Positions 27,101 to 38,100 of a stretch of DNA of 64,000 nucleotides are shown here, piece by piece. The position numbers and the translations under genes were made by a program. Positions within the stretch are counted from its first letter, which is position 1. Each line of letters begins with the position of its first letter. Source of the DNA: Bin76 sp963665765 (GTDB lineage: Bacteria > Actinomycetota > Acidimicrobiia > Spongiisociales > ZC4RG35); the NCBI GenBank assembly GCA_963665765.1, contig OY762464.1, positions 2,170,001 to 2,234,000 of the forward strand, given 5' to 3'. The notes under the pieces were generated by a model that ran no database searches, was not told the DNA's origin, and saw nothing but the letters and a program-made list of their open reading frames with translations.

Positions 27101-28472
27101 CGGCGAACGGCGCGGCTCGGCGCAGCATCAGATAGAGCTGATCCACCGTGCGCTCGGCGGTGACCACCGCGGCCACCATTTGCTGGGCGGCCACGTCCAG
27201 GGGATTGCGCGGGATGACGGTGTGTTCCACTTCACCGGCTCGCATTCTTTGGGCCACCACGGTGGAGGTGAGCAGGTCGCCCCGGTATTTGGGGAACAGC
27301 TTGGCGCGGCTGGTGCCTCCCACCTGATGCCCGGACCTTCCCACCCGTTGCAGCCCCGAAGCCACCCCGGGAGGTGACTCTATCTGGACCACCAGGTCAA
27401 CCGCCCCCATGTCGATCCCCAACTCCAGGGAGGAGGTGGCCACCACCGCCCGGAGCCGACCGCTTTTCAGACCGTCCTCGATCTCCAAACGATGGCGCCG
27501 GGCCACCGACCCGTGATGGGCCCGGGCGATGTCGGCTTCCGCCAGATTGTTCAGCTCCGCGCACACCCGTTCCGCCAGACGTCGGCTGTTGGTGAAGACG
27601 ATGGTCGACCGATGCCGGTTGACCAATTCCAGCAACCGTTCATAAATGGAGGGCCAGATCGACGGGGTGCGGGTTTCGTCATCGGCCCCCACCTCGGGAC
27701 GAGTCATGTCCCGGCTTGGAACCACCAGTTCCACTTCCAACCGTCGGGGCTGGTGGACGTCGATGACGGTTACCGGACGGGGCTTCCAAGGCCCATCCGG
27801 ATCGCTCACCTCGCCCCCGCCCAGGAAGCGGGCGATGGTTTCCAGGGGGCGCTGGGTGGCGGAGAGGCCGATCCGTTGCGGTGAGGAGTCGGCGATCTCC
27901 TCCAGTCGTTCCAGCGACACTGCCAGGTGGGCGCCCCGCTTTTGGCCGGCCACCGCGTGCACCTCATCCACGATCACCCGGTTGACCGAGGTCAGCCGAT
28001 GGCGGGCATTGGAGGTGAGCATCAAATAGAGGGACTCGGGGGTGGTGATGAGGATGTCGGGAGGCTGACGCAGCATCTTTTGTCGCTCGGAGGCGGGGGT
28101 GTCGCCGGTGCGCATGAAGGTGGAGAGCATCGGAGGCGGTTTCAGTCCCAGACGGAGGGCGGTGTTGCGAATTCCGGCCAGAGGCGCCCGCAGGTTCCGC
28201 TCGATGTCATAGGCCAGAGCCTTGAGGGGAGAAACGTACAGCACCCGGCAGCGTTGGGGGGTGGGCGGGAGCGGGTCGTGACAGAGGCGGTCTATGGTCC
28301 ACAAAAAGGCAGCCAGGGTCTTTCCCGATCCGGTGGGGGCATGGATCAGGGTGTGTTGGCCCCCGGCGATGGCCGGCCATCCCCGGGCCTGGGCGGCCGT
28401 GGGCGCCTCGAAGGTTGCCTCGAACCACGCTCTGGTGGCGGGTGTGAACTGTTGCAATGCCGGTTTTGCCAT
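24054..28472 (-). CDS. lhr: Lhr-type large ATP-dependent helicase
   Basis: Superfamily 2 helicase of about 1,472 residues involved in DNA repair in mycobacteria. Visible: Walker A HAPTGSGKTLAAFLW, Ib PPDILITTPESLY, DEVH box VIVDEVHAVAGQKRG, motif III GLSATQRP, and motif VI QRVGRSGHQVG. The Lhr core winged-helix and a long C-terminal extension follow, matching the full-length actinobacterial form. ATG 28472 (MAKPALQQFTPATRAWFE) is the natural start; the frame is open 85 codons further upstream. The 240-bp gap upstream (28473-28712) holds no gene I can support. Confidence 0.95.
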   Translation of the reverse strand: MAKPALQQFTPATRAWFEATFEAPTAAQARGWPAIAGGQHTLIHAPTGSGKTLAAFLWTIDRLCHDPLPPTPQRCRVLYVSPLKALAYDIERNLRAPLAGIRNTALRLGLKPPPMLSTFMRTGDTPASERQKMLRQPPDILITTPESLYLMLTSNARHRLTSVNRVIVDEVHAVAGQKRGAHLAVSLERLEEIADSSPQRIGLSATQRPLETIARFLGGGEVSDPDGPWKPRPVTVIDVHQPRRLEVELVVPSRDMTRPEVGADDETRTPSIWPSIYERLLELVNRHRSTIVFTNSRRLAERVCAELNNLAEADIARAHHGSVARRHRLEIEDGLKSGRLRAVVATSSLELGIDMGAVDLVVQIESPPGVASGLQRVGRSGHQVGGTSRAKLFPKYRGDLLTSTVVAQRMRAGEVEHTVIPRNPLDVAAQQMVAAVVTAERTVDQLYLMLRRAAPFADLPRKVFIATLDMLAGRYPSDMFAELRPRVVWDRIADTVTPRAGAKQLAVTNAGVIPDRGLYRVQLPDGSRVGELDEEMVYESRPGDVFMLGSSSWRIAEITHDRVQVVPTPGTPGQMPFWRGDTIGRTAETGVAIGRFLREMAALSHPQAMRHLTDREGLDEWAARNLVAYLEEQRSCGSALPTDRTVVVERFRDEIGDWRMVVLSPLGARVHAPWAMAARDHLRSRLGVEIDAAWSDDGIIFRFPDADEAPTAADILLSPDRVSDLLMRNLSDTALFASRFREAAGRALLLPRRRPGHRTPLWLQRRRSADLLAVARRFDSFPMILETYREVLQDDFDLPYLQSLLADLRSRKLRLREVDLPHASPFASSLMQAFLAGFLYETDGPTAERKAMAITLDRRLLSQLLGEGEIGELISPDVAASVELELQRLTDDRQAQGPDGMRDLLADLGPLTSADLELRCADAHSALEALQAARRVIPLRVAGQPTWAVVEDAARLRDALGCQIPPGIPAVFTEPVDDPLGDVVGRYARTHAPFPASAAGSALGLPVSVVEEVLARLAREERLTKGVFRAGGPEEWVDTEVLRRLKRRSLATLRRQVEPVDPAALSRLLVAWHQIAERPSPGAGSLLDTISRIQGYPIPASALESDILAARHRRPAPRLDQLLAQGRVIWVGRGSLGRRDGKVALYLRERFSQLDPGPGADPPDLPIHQVIRQHLVKRGASFFGEIFAALGGGDLAEAIDALWDLVWAGIVTNDSLHPLRAHLRIRRSRTGGGRNPVFPPDTAGRWSLVRHPGLTDPVSPTEQYAAWGVQLLERHGIVTRSVVASEGIPGGFTALYPVLRQAEETGQARRGYFVEGLGGAQFALAGAVDRLREKPDPRLVMLSATDPANPYGAALSWPKLPEVRFARAAGCHVALWNGELAAFVDHRRLTVLSADGLSPKTLAEGLSVLATRRRRFRIDRIDHQPASEHPLAGPLTDQGFVISPHGLAFPPTSRRYVSVGESSGQGRGAGQA

Positions 28473-28712
28473 CGTCAGAATCAGGGTAGAGGTTCTCGGT
28501 GACAAAGGGCATTGCGGTGGTGGCCCTGGTGGCCGGTGTTTTCCCCGGTACCCCGAGAGTCGGTATCTCGATCCTCGCAGGCTGGACCTTCCGGCGCCTG
28601 TCGATGTCGGCCGTTTCGAAATCCGGTGATGGGGCCGGCCGAAAGTCTCATTACGCCAAAGGGATGCTATGGTAACAAGCTTGAACTGAGTGTACTGTCC
28701 GGAAGGGATGTC

Positions 28713-29546
28713 GTGAACGCAAACCAAAGCACTTCTTCAACTCCTGATTACACCATGGGTTACGGCGAGGAGTACTTGACCTTCCTCTCTTATTTCGAAG
28801 CCGAGGAAATCGCCCGTTACTTTCTGGAGCGTCTCAAACCTGGCTGGCGGGTCCTCGACTTGGGGTGTGGTCCCGGTTTCGTGACGATGGGGGTGGCCAA
28901 AGCCGTGGCGCCGGGGGAGTTGTACGGCGTGGACATCGAGCCGTCACAGATCGAAATGGCTCGCAAGTTAGCCCGGGATCACAATTGCGAAAACGCCCTT
29001 TTCCAAGTAGCCGACGTGGTGGACCTTCCCTTCGAAGATGGTTTCTTTGACGCCGTCCATTGCAACGATATCCTCGCATACGTTCCCGACACCGCCGCGG
29101 CATTGGCCGAGGCGAGGCGGGTTCTCAAACCGGGAGGGCTGCTGGGATGTCGCGAAATAATTGTGGACTCCTCTTTCCTTCATCCGGAGCTTGGCGTTAT
29201 GAAAAGAGGATGGGAGGTGTTCGCGGACCTTATGACGGCGGACGATGGTCATCCTCAAATGGGTAAAGATTTGAAGAGGCAACTGATGCAATCGGGATTT
29301 GCCGATGTCCGTGCGTCGTTTTCTTGGGAAACCTACAGTGAGCGGGAGCACATTGATCATATCTACCTTCTGGTCAAGGAGTGGTTCCTGTCGTTCGACA
29401 TCACAGACGGGGCCAAACGCTACGGCGCCGCCACCGACAGCCTGTTTGAGTTGATCCAGGAGGCTGTCAAAAGGTGGAGAGCCGACCCGGCTGCTTTGGC
29501 GGCCATCGCTTTCGGCGAGGCTTTGGCCGTGCGCCCCGTGAGTTGA
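28713..29546 (+). CDS. SAM-dependent methyltransferase (class I)
   Basis: Protein of 277 residues with the Rossmann methyltransferase motifs VLDLGCGPGFVTMGVA (motif I), YGVDIEPSQIEMA (acidic SAM contact), FQVADVVDLPFEDGFFDAV and RRVLKPGGLLGCREI. This is the Methyltransf_11/UbiE-like group; the substrate is unknown. GTG 28713 is chosen with GGAAGGGA 5 nt upstream; a TATGGT box near 28668 resembles that before the giant gene. It is convergent with the MarR gene, 113 bp away. Confidence 0.85.
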   Translation: MNANQSTSSTPDYTMGYGEEYLTFLSYFEAEEIARYFLERLKPGWRVLDLGCGPGFVTMGVAKAVAPGELYGVDIEPSQIEMARKLARDHNCENALFQVADVVDLPFEDGFFDAVHCNDILAYVPDTAAALAEARRVLKPGGLLGCREIIVDSSFLHPELGVMKRGWEVFADLMTADDGHPQMGKDLKRQLMQSGFADVRASFSWETYSEREHIDHIYLLVKEWFLSFDITDGAKRYGAATDSLFELIQEAVKRWRADPAALAAIAFGEALAVRPVS

Positions 29547-29659
29547 ACCGGCTTCTTTGGAAACCGGCCCGGCACCTCATCCCTCCCCGAGGGCTTCTTC
29601 CCGCAACTTCCGGTTGCGTCCCGCAGATTCGACCATTGTGGAGGTCGGAGGGGGAAGGC

Positions 29660-30130
29660 TTACCGAGGTTCCCCCGACGGGTTGACGGCGGCGCCCATCT
29701 TGGTGATCGACGATTCCAAAGAGCTCATAGCCTTCTTGCTCAGATCCTTTGTGAGGAGGACGTGCAGATCCCACAAAGAATGGTGAAGCTCTTCCATCAG
29801 CTCCTGCCCGGTCTTGGTTAAACGCAACGTCACGAGGCGTCGGTCAATTTGTGATCGTCGTCTGGAGAGCAGGTCCTTGAGAACCAGGCGATGAACGATG
29901 CGGCTGACCGACGAAGGATCAACCGGCGCCCGCGCCGCGATTTCCACCGCGGTGCACCGTTCCAGCTCCAGGCACACGGCTAAAACCCGGAAGTCGTTGG
30001 ACGCCAGGGAGTAGGGCGTCAGTCTCTCCGCCCAGTCTTTTTCCACCAACGCCGCCAAGTCCCAGATGCGGAGGGGAGTGAGACCCGCGAGCGTTACCCA
30101 TGAGGTGTTGGGGTCCTGGTTGTGAGGCAT
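29660..30130 (-). CDS. MarR-family transcriptional regulator
   Basis: Dimeric winged-helix regulator of 156 residues. Visible: NDFRVLAVCLELERCTAVEI, the recognition helix region DPSSVSRIVHRLVLKDLL, and the wing RRRSQIDRRLVTLRLTKTG, the classical MarR D-x-R motif. ATG 30130 is preferred because GAGGAA lies about 10 nt upstream; GTG 30148 is an alternative. The gene is divergent from the giant Calx-beta gene, and a perfect palindrome in the shared 225-bp gap is a good candidate operator, so it may control that gene and itself. Confidence 0.88.
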   Translation of the reverse strand: MPHNQDPNTSWVTLAGLTPLRIWDLAALVEKDWAERLTPYSLASNDFRVLAVCLELERCTAVEIAARAPVDPSSVSRIVHRLVLKDLLSRRRSQIDRRLVTLRLTKTGQELMEELHHSLWDLHVLLTKDLSKKAMSSLESSITKMGAAVNPSGEPR

Positions 30131-30259
30131 GTTTGCTCTATTCCTCACTGGACCGAGGGGTCCATTCGGCGCCTAGGCGCAATCTTTTGGTTCGTAGCGG
30201 GCAGTTACTTGAAGCTTATCAGGTGTCCGGCTGATTGTCGTGAAAAAGGGTGAAAGTGC

Positions 30260-30265
30260 TATGGT
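30260..30265 (+). promoter_or_regulatory. Candidate -10 box for the giant gene
   Basis: TATGGT, with TTGTCG at 30235-30240 as a possible -35 at 19-bp spacing. The candidate MarR operator lies 9 bp downstream, over the predicted transcription start. Confidence 0.35.
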
Positions 30266-30274
30266 ATACAAAGA

Positions 30275-30286
30275 TTGCGTACGCAA
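30275..30286. promoter_or_regulatory. Candidate MarR operator
   Basis: Perfect 12-bp palindrome TTGCGTACGCAA between the divergent MarR gene and the giant gene. A further half-site ACGCAA occurs at 30296-30301. MarR proteins commonly bind palindromes of this kind, and the site overlaps the predicted start of the giant gene transcript. Confidence 0.55.
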
Positions 30287-30355
30287 CTAATATTTACGCA
30301 ACCAATGTTATGGTAAACCATCAGTAAGACAAAGAGTTGAACTGGAAGTTGTTTC

Positions 30356-32116
30356 ATGAACGTCAATGCACTCTTCAATCCGAGAAGGGGAGGAAGGTCG
30401 ATCAATCCTCACTCGCGCCGCCCGGCGGTGTGCCTCTACCTGTTATTGGTGGCGGTGGTGGCGGTGGGCTTTTTGGCGCTCACCCCGGGGAACGCCGCCG
30501 CCCACGGCCACAACATCACCGTCGAGGAGCCCACGGCCATTGAAGGCGGTACCCTGACGTTTGCCATCAAGGGGGCCGCGGGTGCGAGAGGAACCCTCCG
30601 CTATGAGCTGGTGGGCTGGGGCGGCTCGGGCCCGATGGGCGACGTGCTGGCGGCCGGCGCCGCCAAGTTGAGCCAAGATTACTTTACCCCGGCTGTGACC
30701 AGCGGCTTTTCCGACGGCGTGAAATCCAATGCGGACGGCACAGGCGAGGTGAGGTTCGAGGGGGCGTCAGACGAACAGACCAGGGAGATCGAGATTCCCC
30801 TCCTTGAGGACAGCGTGGCAGAGGGGGATGAGGCCATCTGGATTAAACTGACCTTTCAGGACCAGAGAAACCTCGTGTTTCCCCGTAGCTCCCAAAACCT
30901 GGAACAGTCGATCTTCTGGGTGAAGGGCACGGTATCGGACAAGTACTATTCTGTGTCCATCACCAATGACGAAGGGAATGAAGGGGAAACGCTCACTTTC
31001 GAAGTCGCGGTGGAGGGAAAGGGGGCGGGTACTGTCGAATACGTGACCCGCGACGGGTTGGGCGCTCACCCCATCTACAATTATGCAAGCGCCTCTTCCG
31101 ACTTTGAAGCCAAAACGGGCACGCTGACTTTTACCTCAGACGGACCTCGGAGGAAAACGATCACGGTCCCTCTGAAACACGACAGTCTGGTGGAGTTGCC
31201 GGAATACTTCCGGGTACAACTCGAATCTCCCACCGGATCTCTCCAACTAATCAAGAGCGTGGGTTTTTACAACCGCGCTGATCAGGGGATCGGGGTTATC
31301 CACTCCGACGACCAGGTCAAGTTGTTGGACACCCAGCCGGTGGAGGTGACCGAGGGGGAAACGGCCGAGGTGTCATTCAAGCTGGCGCGGCCTTTGGTTA
31401 CGGGAGAAAGCGCGGAGGCCGTCGCCAGGGTCAGACGGATCTGTCAAAGCAGCAGCCACCAGGCAACGGAAGGGTTCGATTTTGTGACCACCCGGCCTCA
31501 GACGCTTGCCTTTTCCCCCGGCAACCAGACCGCAACCGTGATCATTCCCATTATCCAAGATGACGTGGACGAAGAACCCAGGGAGTGTTTCAAGGTGGAA
31601 ATCGCCCAGGCGGAAACCATCGGCATTGATCTGTCACCCAAGTCCATTTTTCCCGTTGAGGTTTTCGTGGTCGACGATGACGAACCGCCTACCTTTGTGT
31701 TTTCCCAAGCGGAGGTTCTTGAACCCGACGCCCCCACCACTTCCCGAGGGAGTGACACAGCCACGTTGCGGTTTGGCGTCGCCCTCAACCGGCCCAGCGA
31801 ACGAACTATCACAGTGGAATATTCCCAAGGCACAGGCGTCGGAGACGATCAGGCCACTTCCGGCACGGACTATGAGGCCATCATCCCCGGCACTCTCACC
31901 TTCCGGCCGGGGGAGGTGCTCAAGCACATAACAGTAACGGTGAAGGGCGACTATGACGAAGAGCCCGATGAGAAGGTGTGGGTGAATCTGTCCAACCCCG
32001 TAAACGCCTGTTTTCCCGGGAATGGATCTTGTGAGACAAGCGATAGACCTATTTTGGGGGACTATCAAGAACGAAGACGACAATATAAAAATAAGTTTCA
32101 CCTTGAAAGACGATAG
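30356..32116 (+). CDS. Giant Calx-beta protein, N-terminal part (before frameshift)
   Basis: 586-residue frame starting at ATG 30356 with GGAAG 7 nt upstream. Residues 1 to about 49 are a signal peptide with an Arg-rich n-region (HSRRPAVCLYLLLVAVVAVG) ending NAAA, so the product is exported. The rest is Calx-beta beta-sandwich domains, each ending in an acidic loop such as ITNDEG or VVDDDEPP and containing GDYDEEPDE-type calcium-binding sequence. The last domain is cut: after DRPILG the frame continues as non-homologous DYQERRR and stops at 32114-32116, whereas the +1 frame continues the domain with TIKNEDD. It should be read as the start of the gene ending at 56870. Confidence 0.8.
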   Translation: MNVNALFNPRRGGRSINPHSRRPAVCLYLLLVAVVAVGFLALTPGNAAAHGHNITVEEPTAIEGGTLTFAIKGAAGARGTLRYELVGWGGSGPMGDVLAAGAAKLSQDYFTPAVTSGFSDGVKSNADGTGEVRFEGASDEQTREIEIPLLEDSVAEGDEAIWIKLTFQDQRNLVFPRSSQNLEQSIFWVKGTVSDKYYSVSITNDEGNEGETLTFEVAVEGKGAGTVEYVTRDGLGAHPIYNYASASSDFEAKTGTLTFTSDGPRRKTITVPLKHDSLVELPEYFRVQLESPTGSLQLIKSVGFYNRADQGIGVIHSDDQVKLLDTQPVEVTEGETAEVSFKLARPLVTGESAEAVARVRRICQSSSHQATEGFDFVTTRPQTLAFSPGNQTATVIIPIIQDDVDEEPRECFKVEIAQAETIGIDLSPKSIFPVEVFVVDDDEPPTFVFSQAEVLEPDAPTTSRGSDTATLRFGVALNRPSERTITVEYSQGTGVGDDQATSGTDYEAIIPGTLTFRPGEVLKHITVTVKGDYDEEPDEKVWVNLSNPVNACFPGNGSCETSDRPILGDYQERRRQYKNKFHLERR

Positions 32117-35100
32117 AGTGCCCGAGGGCGAGGATGCCGAGTTGATGGTTTCTCTCTCCAAGGCTCTCGGATCCTCCAAAAACTGGCGCGGCCACGGCTT
32201 GTCTCTCCGGCTCTATATCCAGGACCTGGGTCAGGGGACCACCGGAGGAGGAACCGCCCTCCTCGACTCCGACTATCGTCTTCCAAGTGGTGTTCACACA
32301 GATGGTGATGGTGAAAAATATTTCTCGATAGATTTTGAGCGAAGGGATGGGACTGAGAAGTCTGTAAAATTGCCGACCATCAAAGACGACGTAGACGGCG
32401 AGAGCGTCGAGACTGTCAATTTCAGGATAAAGCGGGTTGGACTCTGGATATTAGGTAGCGGTTTTATAGTAATTGAATCCAGCAACCCTGACAGATACAA
32501 AGAACTATTCGGCAGCCGCCACCTTCCGGCGCAGATCAATGAGGATATCACCACACCCGTTCTTCACATTTTGGATGGGCCGGTGCTTTCTGTTAGAGCG
32601 GTGAAGGAGAAGGTGACGGAGGGTAGCGTGGCCGATTTTGTGGTTACCCTCAATGAGCCGGTTGCCAATGATGTCACATTTTCTTGGAAGACCGTGGACG
32701 GCGGGGAAGGAGTTTCCGCCACCCGCACCGCTCGGGCCGGCGCCGATTATGTAGCCCAATCATCCCAACAGGTGACCATCCCGGCCGGTGAAACCCGGGT
32801 TGCTCTGCAGGTCAAGACTCTACAGGACACTGTCGATGAGTGGGATCAGAAGTTTTCGGTGGTTCTGGAATCGCCCACCGGAGCGACACTTGACGAACCT
32901 CGGGCGATGGGAATCATACGAGACGATGACGCCCGGCCCACAATGTCCATCACCGACGAGCAGGAAGATGAGGGGGAGACCCTGTTCTTCGATGTCACTC
33001 TGTCGACTGCTTCCGAAAAAGAGATCACAGTGGGATGGCACACCGAAGATGGAACCGCCACCGTCGCCGACTATGACTATGCGCGCGCCCAGCGGCAGTC
33101 GCTTACCTTTGCTCCGGGAGAGGTCAAGAAAACTATCGCGTTGGGGACCATAACCGATCACCGCAACGAAGCGGACGAACAGTTCCGTGTCGAACTGTTC
33201 CACGCCCCTGAGGCGGTGTTTGCCGACCCCACCGGCCAAGGGACGATTCTCAACGACGATCCCCTCGAAATTTCCATCTCCGATGCTTCCCTCGTGGCCG
33301 AGAACGCTGAGGCTGCCACGGCCACATTCACCGTCACCATGTCAACTCCCCAAAGCCAGCCCGTCACCATAAGGTGGCGCACGGAAAACGGCATCGGCGG
33401 CGAATACGACATCGCCAAGGGCGACGGGACCACTCCCAGAGGCACTAAGGACTTCCAGTCGGTCCCCGCCACCGACCTCACGTTTGCTGCAGGCGAGACA
33501 ACCAAGACCGTTTCGGTGACCGTGCTGGATGACCTTCTTCCGGAAGTAGAGGAGAATTTCCGGGTTGTGCTGGAAAAGAGTGATGACACCGAACTCGTCT
33601 TCAAGCGATCCACCGCCTTCGGGACCATCGGGGACAACGAATCTGAGCGCATTTGGATCGATCAACCGCGTAGCTTCGTTATTACGGAGGGCGACCGCGC
33701 CGACGGCAGAAATTATGTGAATGTCACTGTACGGCGCACCCAACTGTCTCCCTATGCCACTTACTTATTTATAGTGTGCCTTATTGCGGAGGGCGAACAC
33801 GCAGGAACCGCTACGTTGCCAAGGCCAAGCACACAGACTGTCCCGGGGAGTAGAGTAGATGGTTTTCTGAGATCCTCTACATACTTCACTAGCCAGCTAT
33901 GTCATATCCGACATGAAACTAATGAAGTCGTGTACAAGGGCTTTCGACCAGGGCAAAACGAGTTTACCTTCAGGATAGGAACATTAGGTGACGATGATCC
34001 AGAGGAAAACGAAACCTTCACGGTTTGGATCCAAATGGCCGGTGCAGACTCGACGGTAACCTCCCCGGAGTATTACGGAGGTTTTATCCGGACCTTCACC
34101 ATACTTGATGACGACCAACCTCAAGCCACCATTGCCGACGCCACTGTTAATGAATCCTCCGGCGAAGTCAATTTGACCATAGAGCTTGATAAACAGGCCA
34201 CAGAAGATCAGGTGATCTACCTGGTTGCCCAGGACGGAACCGCCAAGGCCGGCCGGGATTACGTGTACACCAAACCCATCACGGTGCCCATCAAAAAGGG
34301 AGACAAGGGAGCGATCGAGGCATCGATCAGCATCCCGATCCTTCACGATACTGTCAAGGAAGTGGATGAAACCTTCACTGTGTCTTTGCTTGAGGACCAT
34401 CCGGACACCGATACGGACGAGGCCGCATCATCGAAACTCAATGTGCATCCTGTCGACGGGACCGCCACAATCACCATCACGGACGGCCGCTCGCCGTTGC
34501 TGCTGACTCCCCCCGATACGGTGGTGTCCGAGGGCGATACTGCGCAAATACATTTCGAACTCACCCAGGTGATTGAGAAAGTGGGCGGAAATAACCCGAA
34601 ATGGGCCCCCACCACCCAGGGGGTGAGCCAACCGGCCACCCCGGGCGCTGATTACGAATCTCAGGATCGGACACTGCATTTCCGATCCGGGCATGGTGTG
34701 TTTCCTTTTCCAGCACGATCCGATGTTGGGCTCCTCACCAAGGAAAACACCAAACCGGAACCCGACAGGAACGTCGGGATCGAAGTGAAGCCGACGGCCG
34801 GCGAAGATCTCCGGTATGGGGGCTATACGGCCTCCCAAACGTCAGGTCATCTCCCGCTCGTGATCATCCGCGACGATGATCCCGGTTCGCTGAAGATAAA
34901 GGGTCTCAAGAATGCCAAGGTGGAAGAGAACACCGCATGGAAGTCGGCCAAACCCACCGTTTCGGGCCATTTCGTCGGTCATGTCACCTGGACGATGGAG
35001 GGGGACGACGTATCTCTGTTCAGTTTCAGTCTCGACACCGGCGAGTTGTCCCTGCCGGCCCAGAACTTCGAGCAACCGGCCGATAAGGATAAGAACAACA

Positions 35101-38100
35101 CCTACCAGGTCACCGTGCGAGCCACCGACGAAGACGGTAACACCGACACTCAGAATGTCACCGTCACGGTGGAAAACGTTACGACGCATTTCTTTGTTTT
35201 AGGAAAGATGACGAGGTCAGTGAACGAAGGGGAAGACGCCCTCATTCAATTGATTCCTGGCAAAGATATATTGGACCTCCAATACACCTTAGAGCGCCAA
35301 GTCCGTATGAAATGGGTAACCCTACCGGACGAAACGGGAACCCATTCGGCGGGTTCTGGTGATTACTCCGTGACAAACGATGGCAGTATATGGTTTTTGC
35401 CGGGAAAGGTTGACGGAACCTCCTTCAGAACCTTCCGGGTGAAAACCTCCGAGGACGAGCTGAATGAGCCGCCCGAGACCTTCTTGGTCGAGCTCAGCGG
35501 GCCAAATGACGATGTGGAGTTCCGTTTTTTTAATGATGATCGAACTTACAGTACTTATAAGACCCCCGTGCAATTCACCCTCACCATCAAAGACGATGAT
35601 GAGGTCACTTTGTCGGTTGCCGATGCCACAGTGGTAGAAGGCGACAAGGCCCAAGTCGTCGCCAGTCTGGACAGGGCGTCTTATAAAGACGAGACCTTCA
35701 AATGGAAGACCACCGCCGACGCCGGGAAGGACGCCATCCCGGCCACGAGCGCCGACTACACCGAAGTCGCCCTCACCGACGTCACCGTCAAAGCGGGAGA
35801 AACCGAGGTAACCCTGGAGGTGCAGACCACCGAGGACAAGTCGGATGAGGAGGAGGAGACATTCCTGGTGACTCTGCAAGACCCCAGCGTCAAATCGCCC
35901 GCTGCGAATCGTTCCGCGGTGGTCGCCCTCACCGACGATGATGATCCGCCCACGGTGTCGGTGGGTGATGCGGCGGCGAAAGTGTCGGAGGGTGACGATT
36001 CGAAGGTGACTTCGGATATGTCGTTCACGGTGAGTCTGTCGGAGGTGAGCGGCAAACCGGTGACGGTGACTTATTCGCTGGGTGGTACTGCCACGGGTGG
36101 TTCCGATTACACCACACCGAACCTGCTGACGGTCACGATCCCCGCCGGGTCGCAAACCGGGTCGATCACGGTGCCGGTGAAGGGTGATGTGGTGGATGAG
36201 CTGGATGAGACGGTTGAGGTGACTTTGACCAAGGCCACCAACGCCACGTTGTCGACCACTGCGGCTGATCTGGTTGGAAGTGGAACCATTACTGATGATG
36301 ATGCGGTGGTGGTGTCGGTGAATGACGCCACGGTGACCGAGGGTGGCAAGGCGCAGTTCACGGTTGTTTTGTCTACCCCGTCTGATCGGGCTGTGTCGGT
36401 GAAATGGGTGACGGCTGTTGATGCGGACGAGGATGCGGTTCCGGCGACGGCGGGGGTGGATTACACGGCGGTGAGCCCGGCGCAGACGTTGACGGTGGCG
36501 GCGGGCGCCACCAAGGGTGTGTTGGAGGTGCAGACCACCAAGGACAAGTCGGATGAGGAGGACGAGACGTTTTTGGTGGTTTTGTCGTCACCGTCCAATG
36601 CGGCGCTGGCGGATGACCCCAACGCCAAGGGGACCATCACCGACGATGATGATCCGCCTTCGGTGTCGGTGGGTGACGCGGCGGCGAAAGTGTCGGAGGG
36701 TGACGATCCGAAGGTGACTTCGGATATGTCGTTCACGGTGAGTTTGTCGGAGGTGAGCGGCAAGGATGTGACGGTGACTTATTCGCTGGGTGGTACTGCC
36801 ACGGGTGGTTCCGATTACACCGCTCCTGATCCTCTGTCGGTGACCATCCCGGCTGGTAAGTCGTCCGGGTCGATCACGGTGCCGGTCAAGGGCGACGTAA
36901 TCGACGAGCTGGACGAAATCATCAAGGTGACTTTGACGGGTGCCACCAACGCCACGCTGTCGTCGGTTCAGGGCGCCACGGTTGGTGAAGGGACCATTAC
37001 CGATGATGACGCGGTGGTGGTGTCAGTGGGAGATGTCACGGTGACCGAGGGTGGCAAGGCGGAGTTCAGGGTTGTTTTGTCTACTCCGTCCGATCGGGCT
37101 GTGTCGGTGAAGTGGTTGACGACGGTTGATGCGGACGAGGATGCGGTTCCGGCGACGGCGGGGGTGGATTACACGGCGGTGAGCCCGGCGCAGACGTTGA
37201 CGGTGGCGGCGGGCGCCACCAAGGGTGTGTTGGAGGTGCAGACCACCGATGACACCTTGGATGAGGAGGACGAAACGTTTTTGGTGGCGTTGTTATCAGT
37301 GTCTAACGCGGTGTTGGCGGATGGCATCACCGTTAAGGCCACCATCACCGACAATGACCCGGCGCCGTCGGTGTCGATAGCGGACGCTTCGGCGGTGGCG
37401 GAGGGTGATGATTCGAGTGCTACTACGAACATGACGTTCACCGTGACCCTGGGTGCGATCAGCGGCAAGCCGGTGACGGTGACTTATAGCTTGGGTGGTT
37501 CGGCTTCGGCGGGTTCTGATTACACGGCGCCTGATCCGTTGAGCGTGTCGATCGCAGCCGGGCAATCGTCGGGGTCGATCACCATTCCGGTGAAGGGCGA
37601 CACGGTGGACGAGGCGAACGAAACCATCGAGGTGACTTTGACCGGTGCCACCAACGCCACTTTGTCGTCCGTTCAGGGTGCTACGGTCGGTGAGGGGACG
37701 ATTACCGATGATGACGCCACTCCGGCGACTGCCAGTTTGAGTGTGGCACCCACAACTGTGGCGGAGGACGCCACCAATGCGGTTTCGGTCACGGTTACCG
37801 CCACGTTGGCCGGTGATACGACGTTTAGTGCGGATAAGACCGTGACGGTGACGGTCGGCATGGCCAGCGATTCGGCCAAGAGCGGTGTTGATTATGCGGC
37901 GGTTGATCCGTTCACCATCACTATTGCGGCCGGCAGCAGAACAGGTTCTGCCACTTTCGATTTGGATCCGACCGATGACACGTTGGATGAGCCCACCGAA
38001 ACGCTTACCGTTGCCGGTACAGCTGGTGGGTTGACTGTCAGCAGCAGCTCGGTGTCGATTTCTGATGATGATGCGTCACCCACTGTGTCGGTGGGTGACG

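Noticed and set aside
29547..29590. CCGG...CCGG stem after the methyltransferase as a terminator
   Set aside because: The stem is only about 4 bp and has no T-run.
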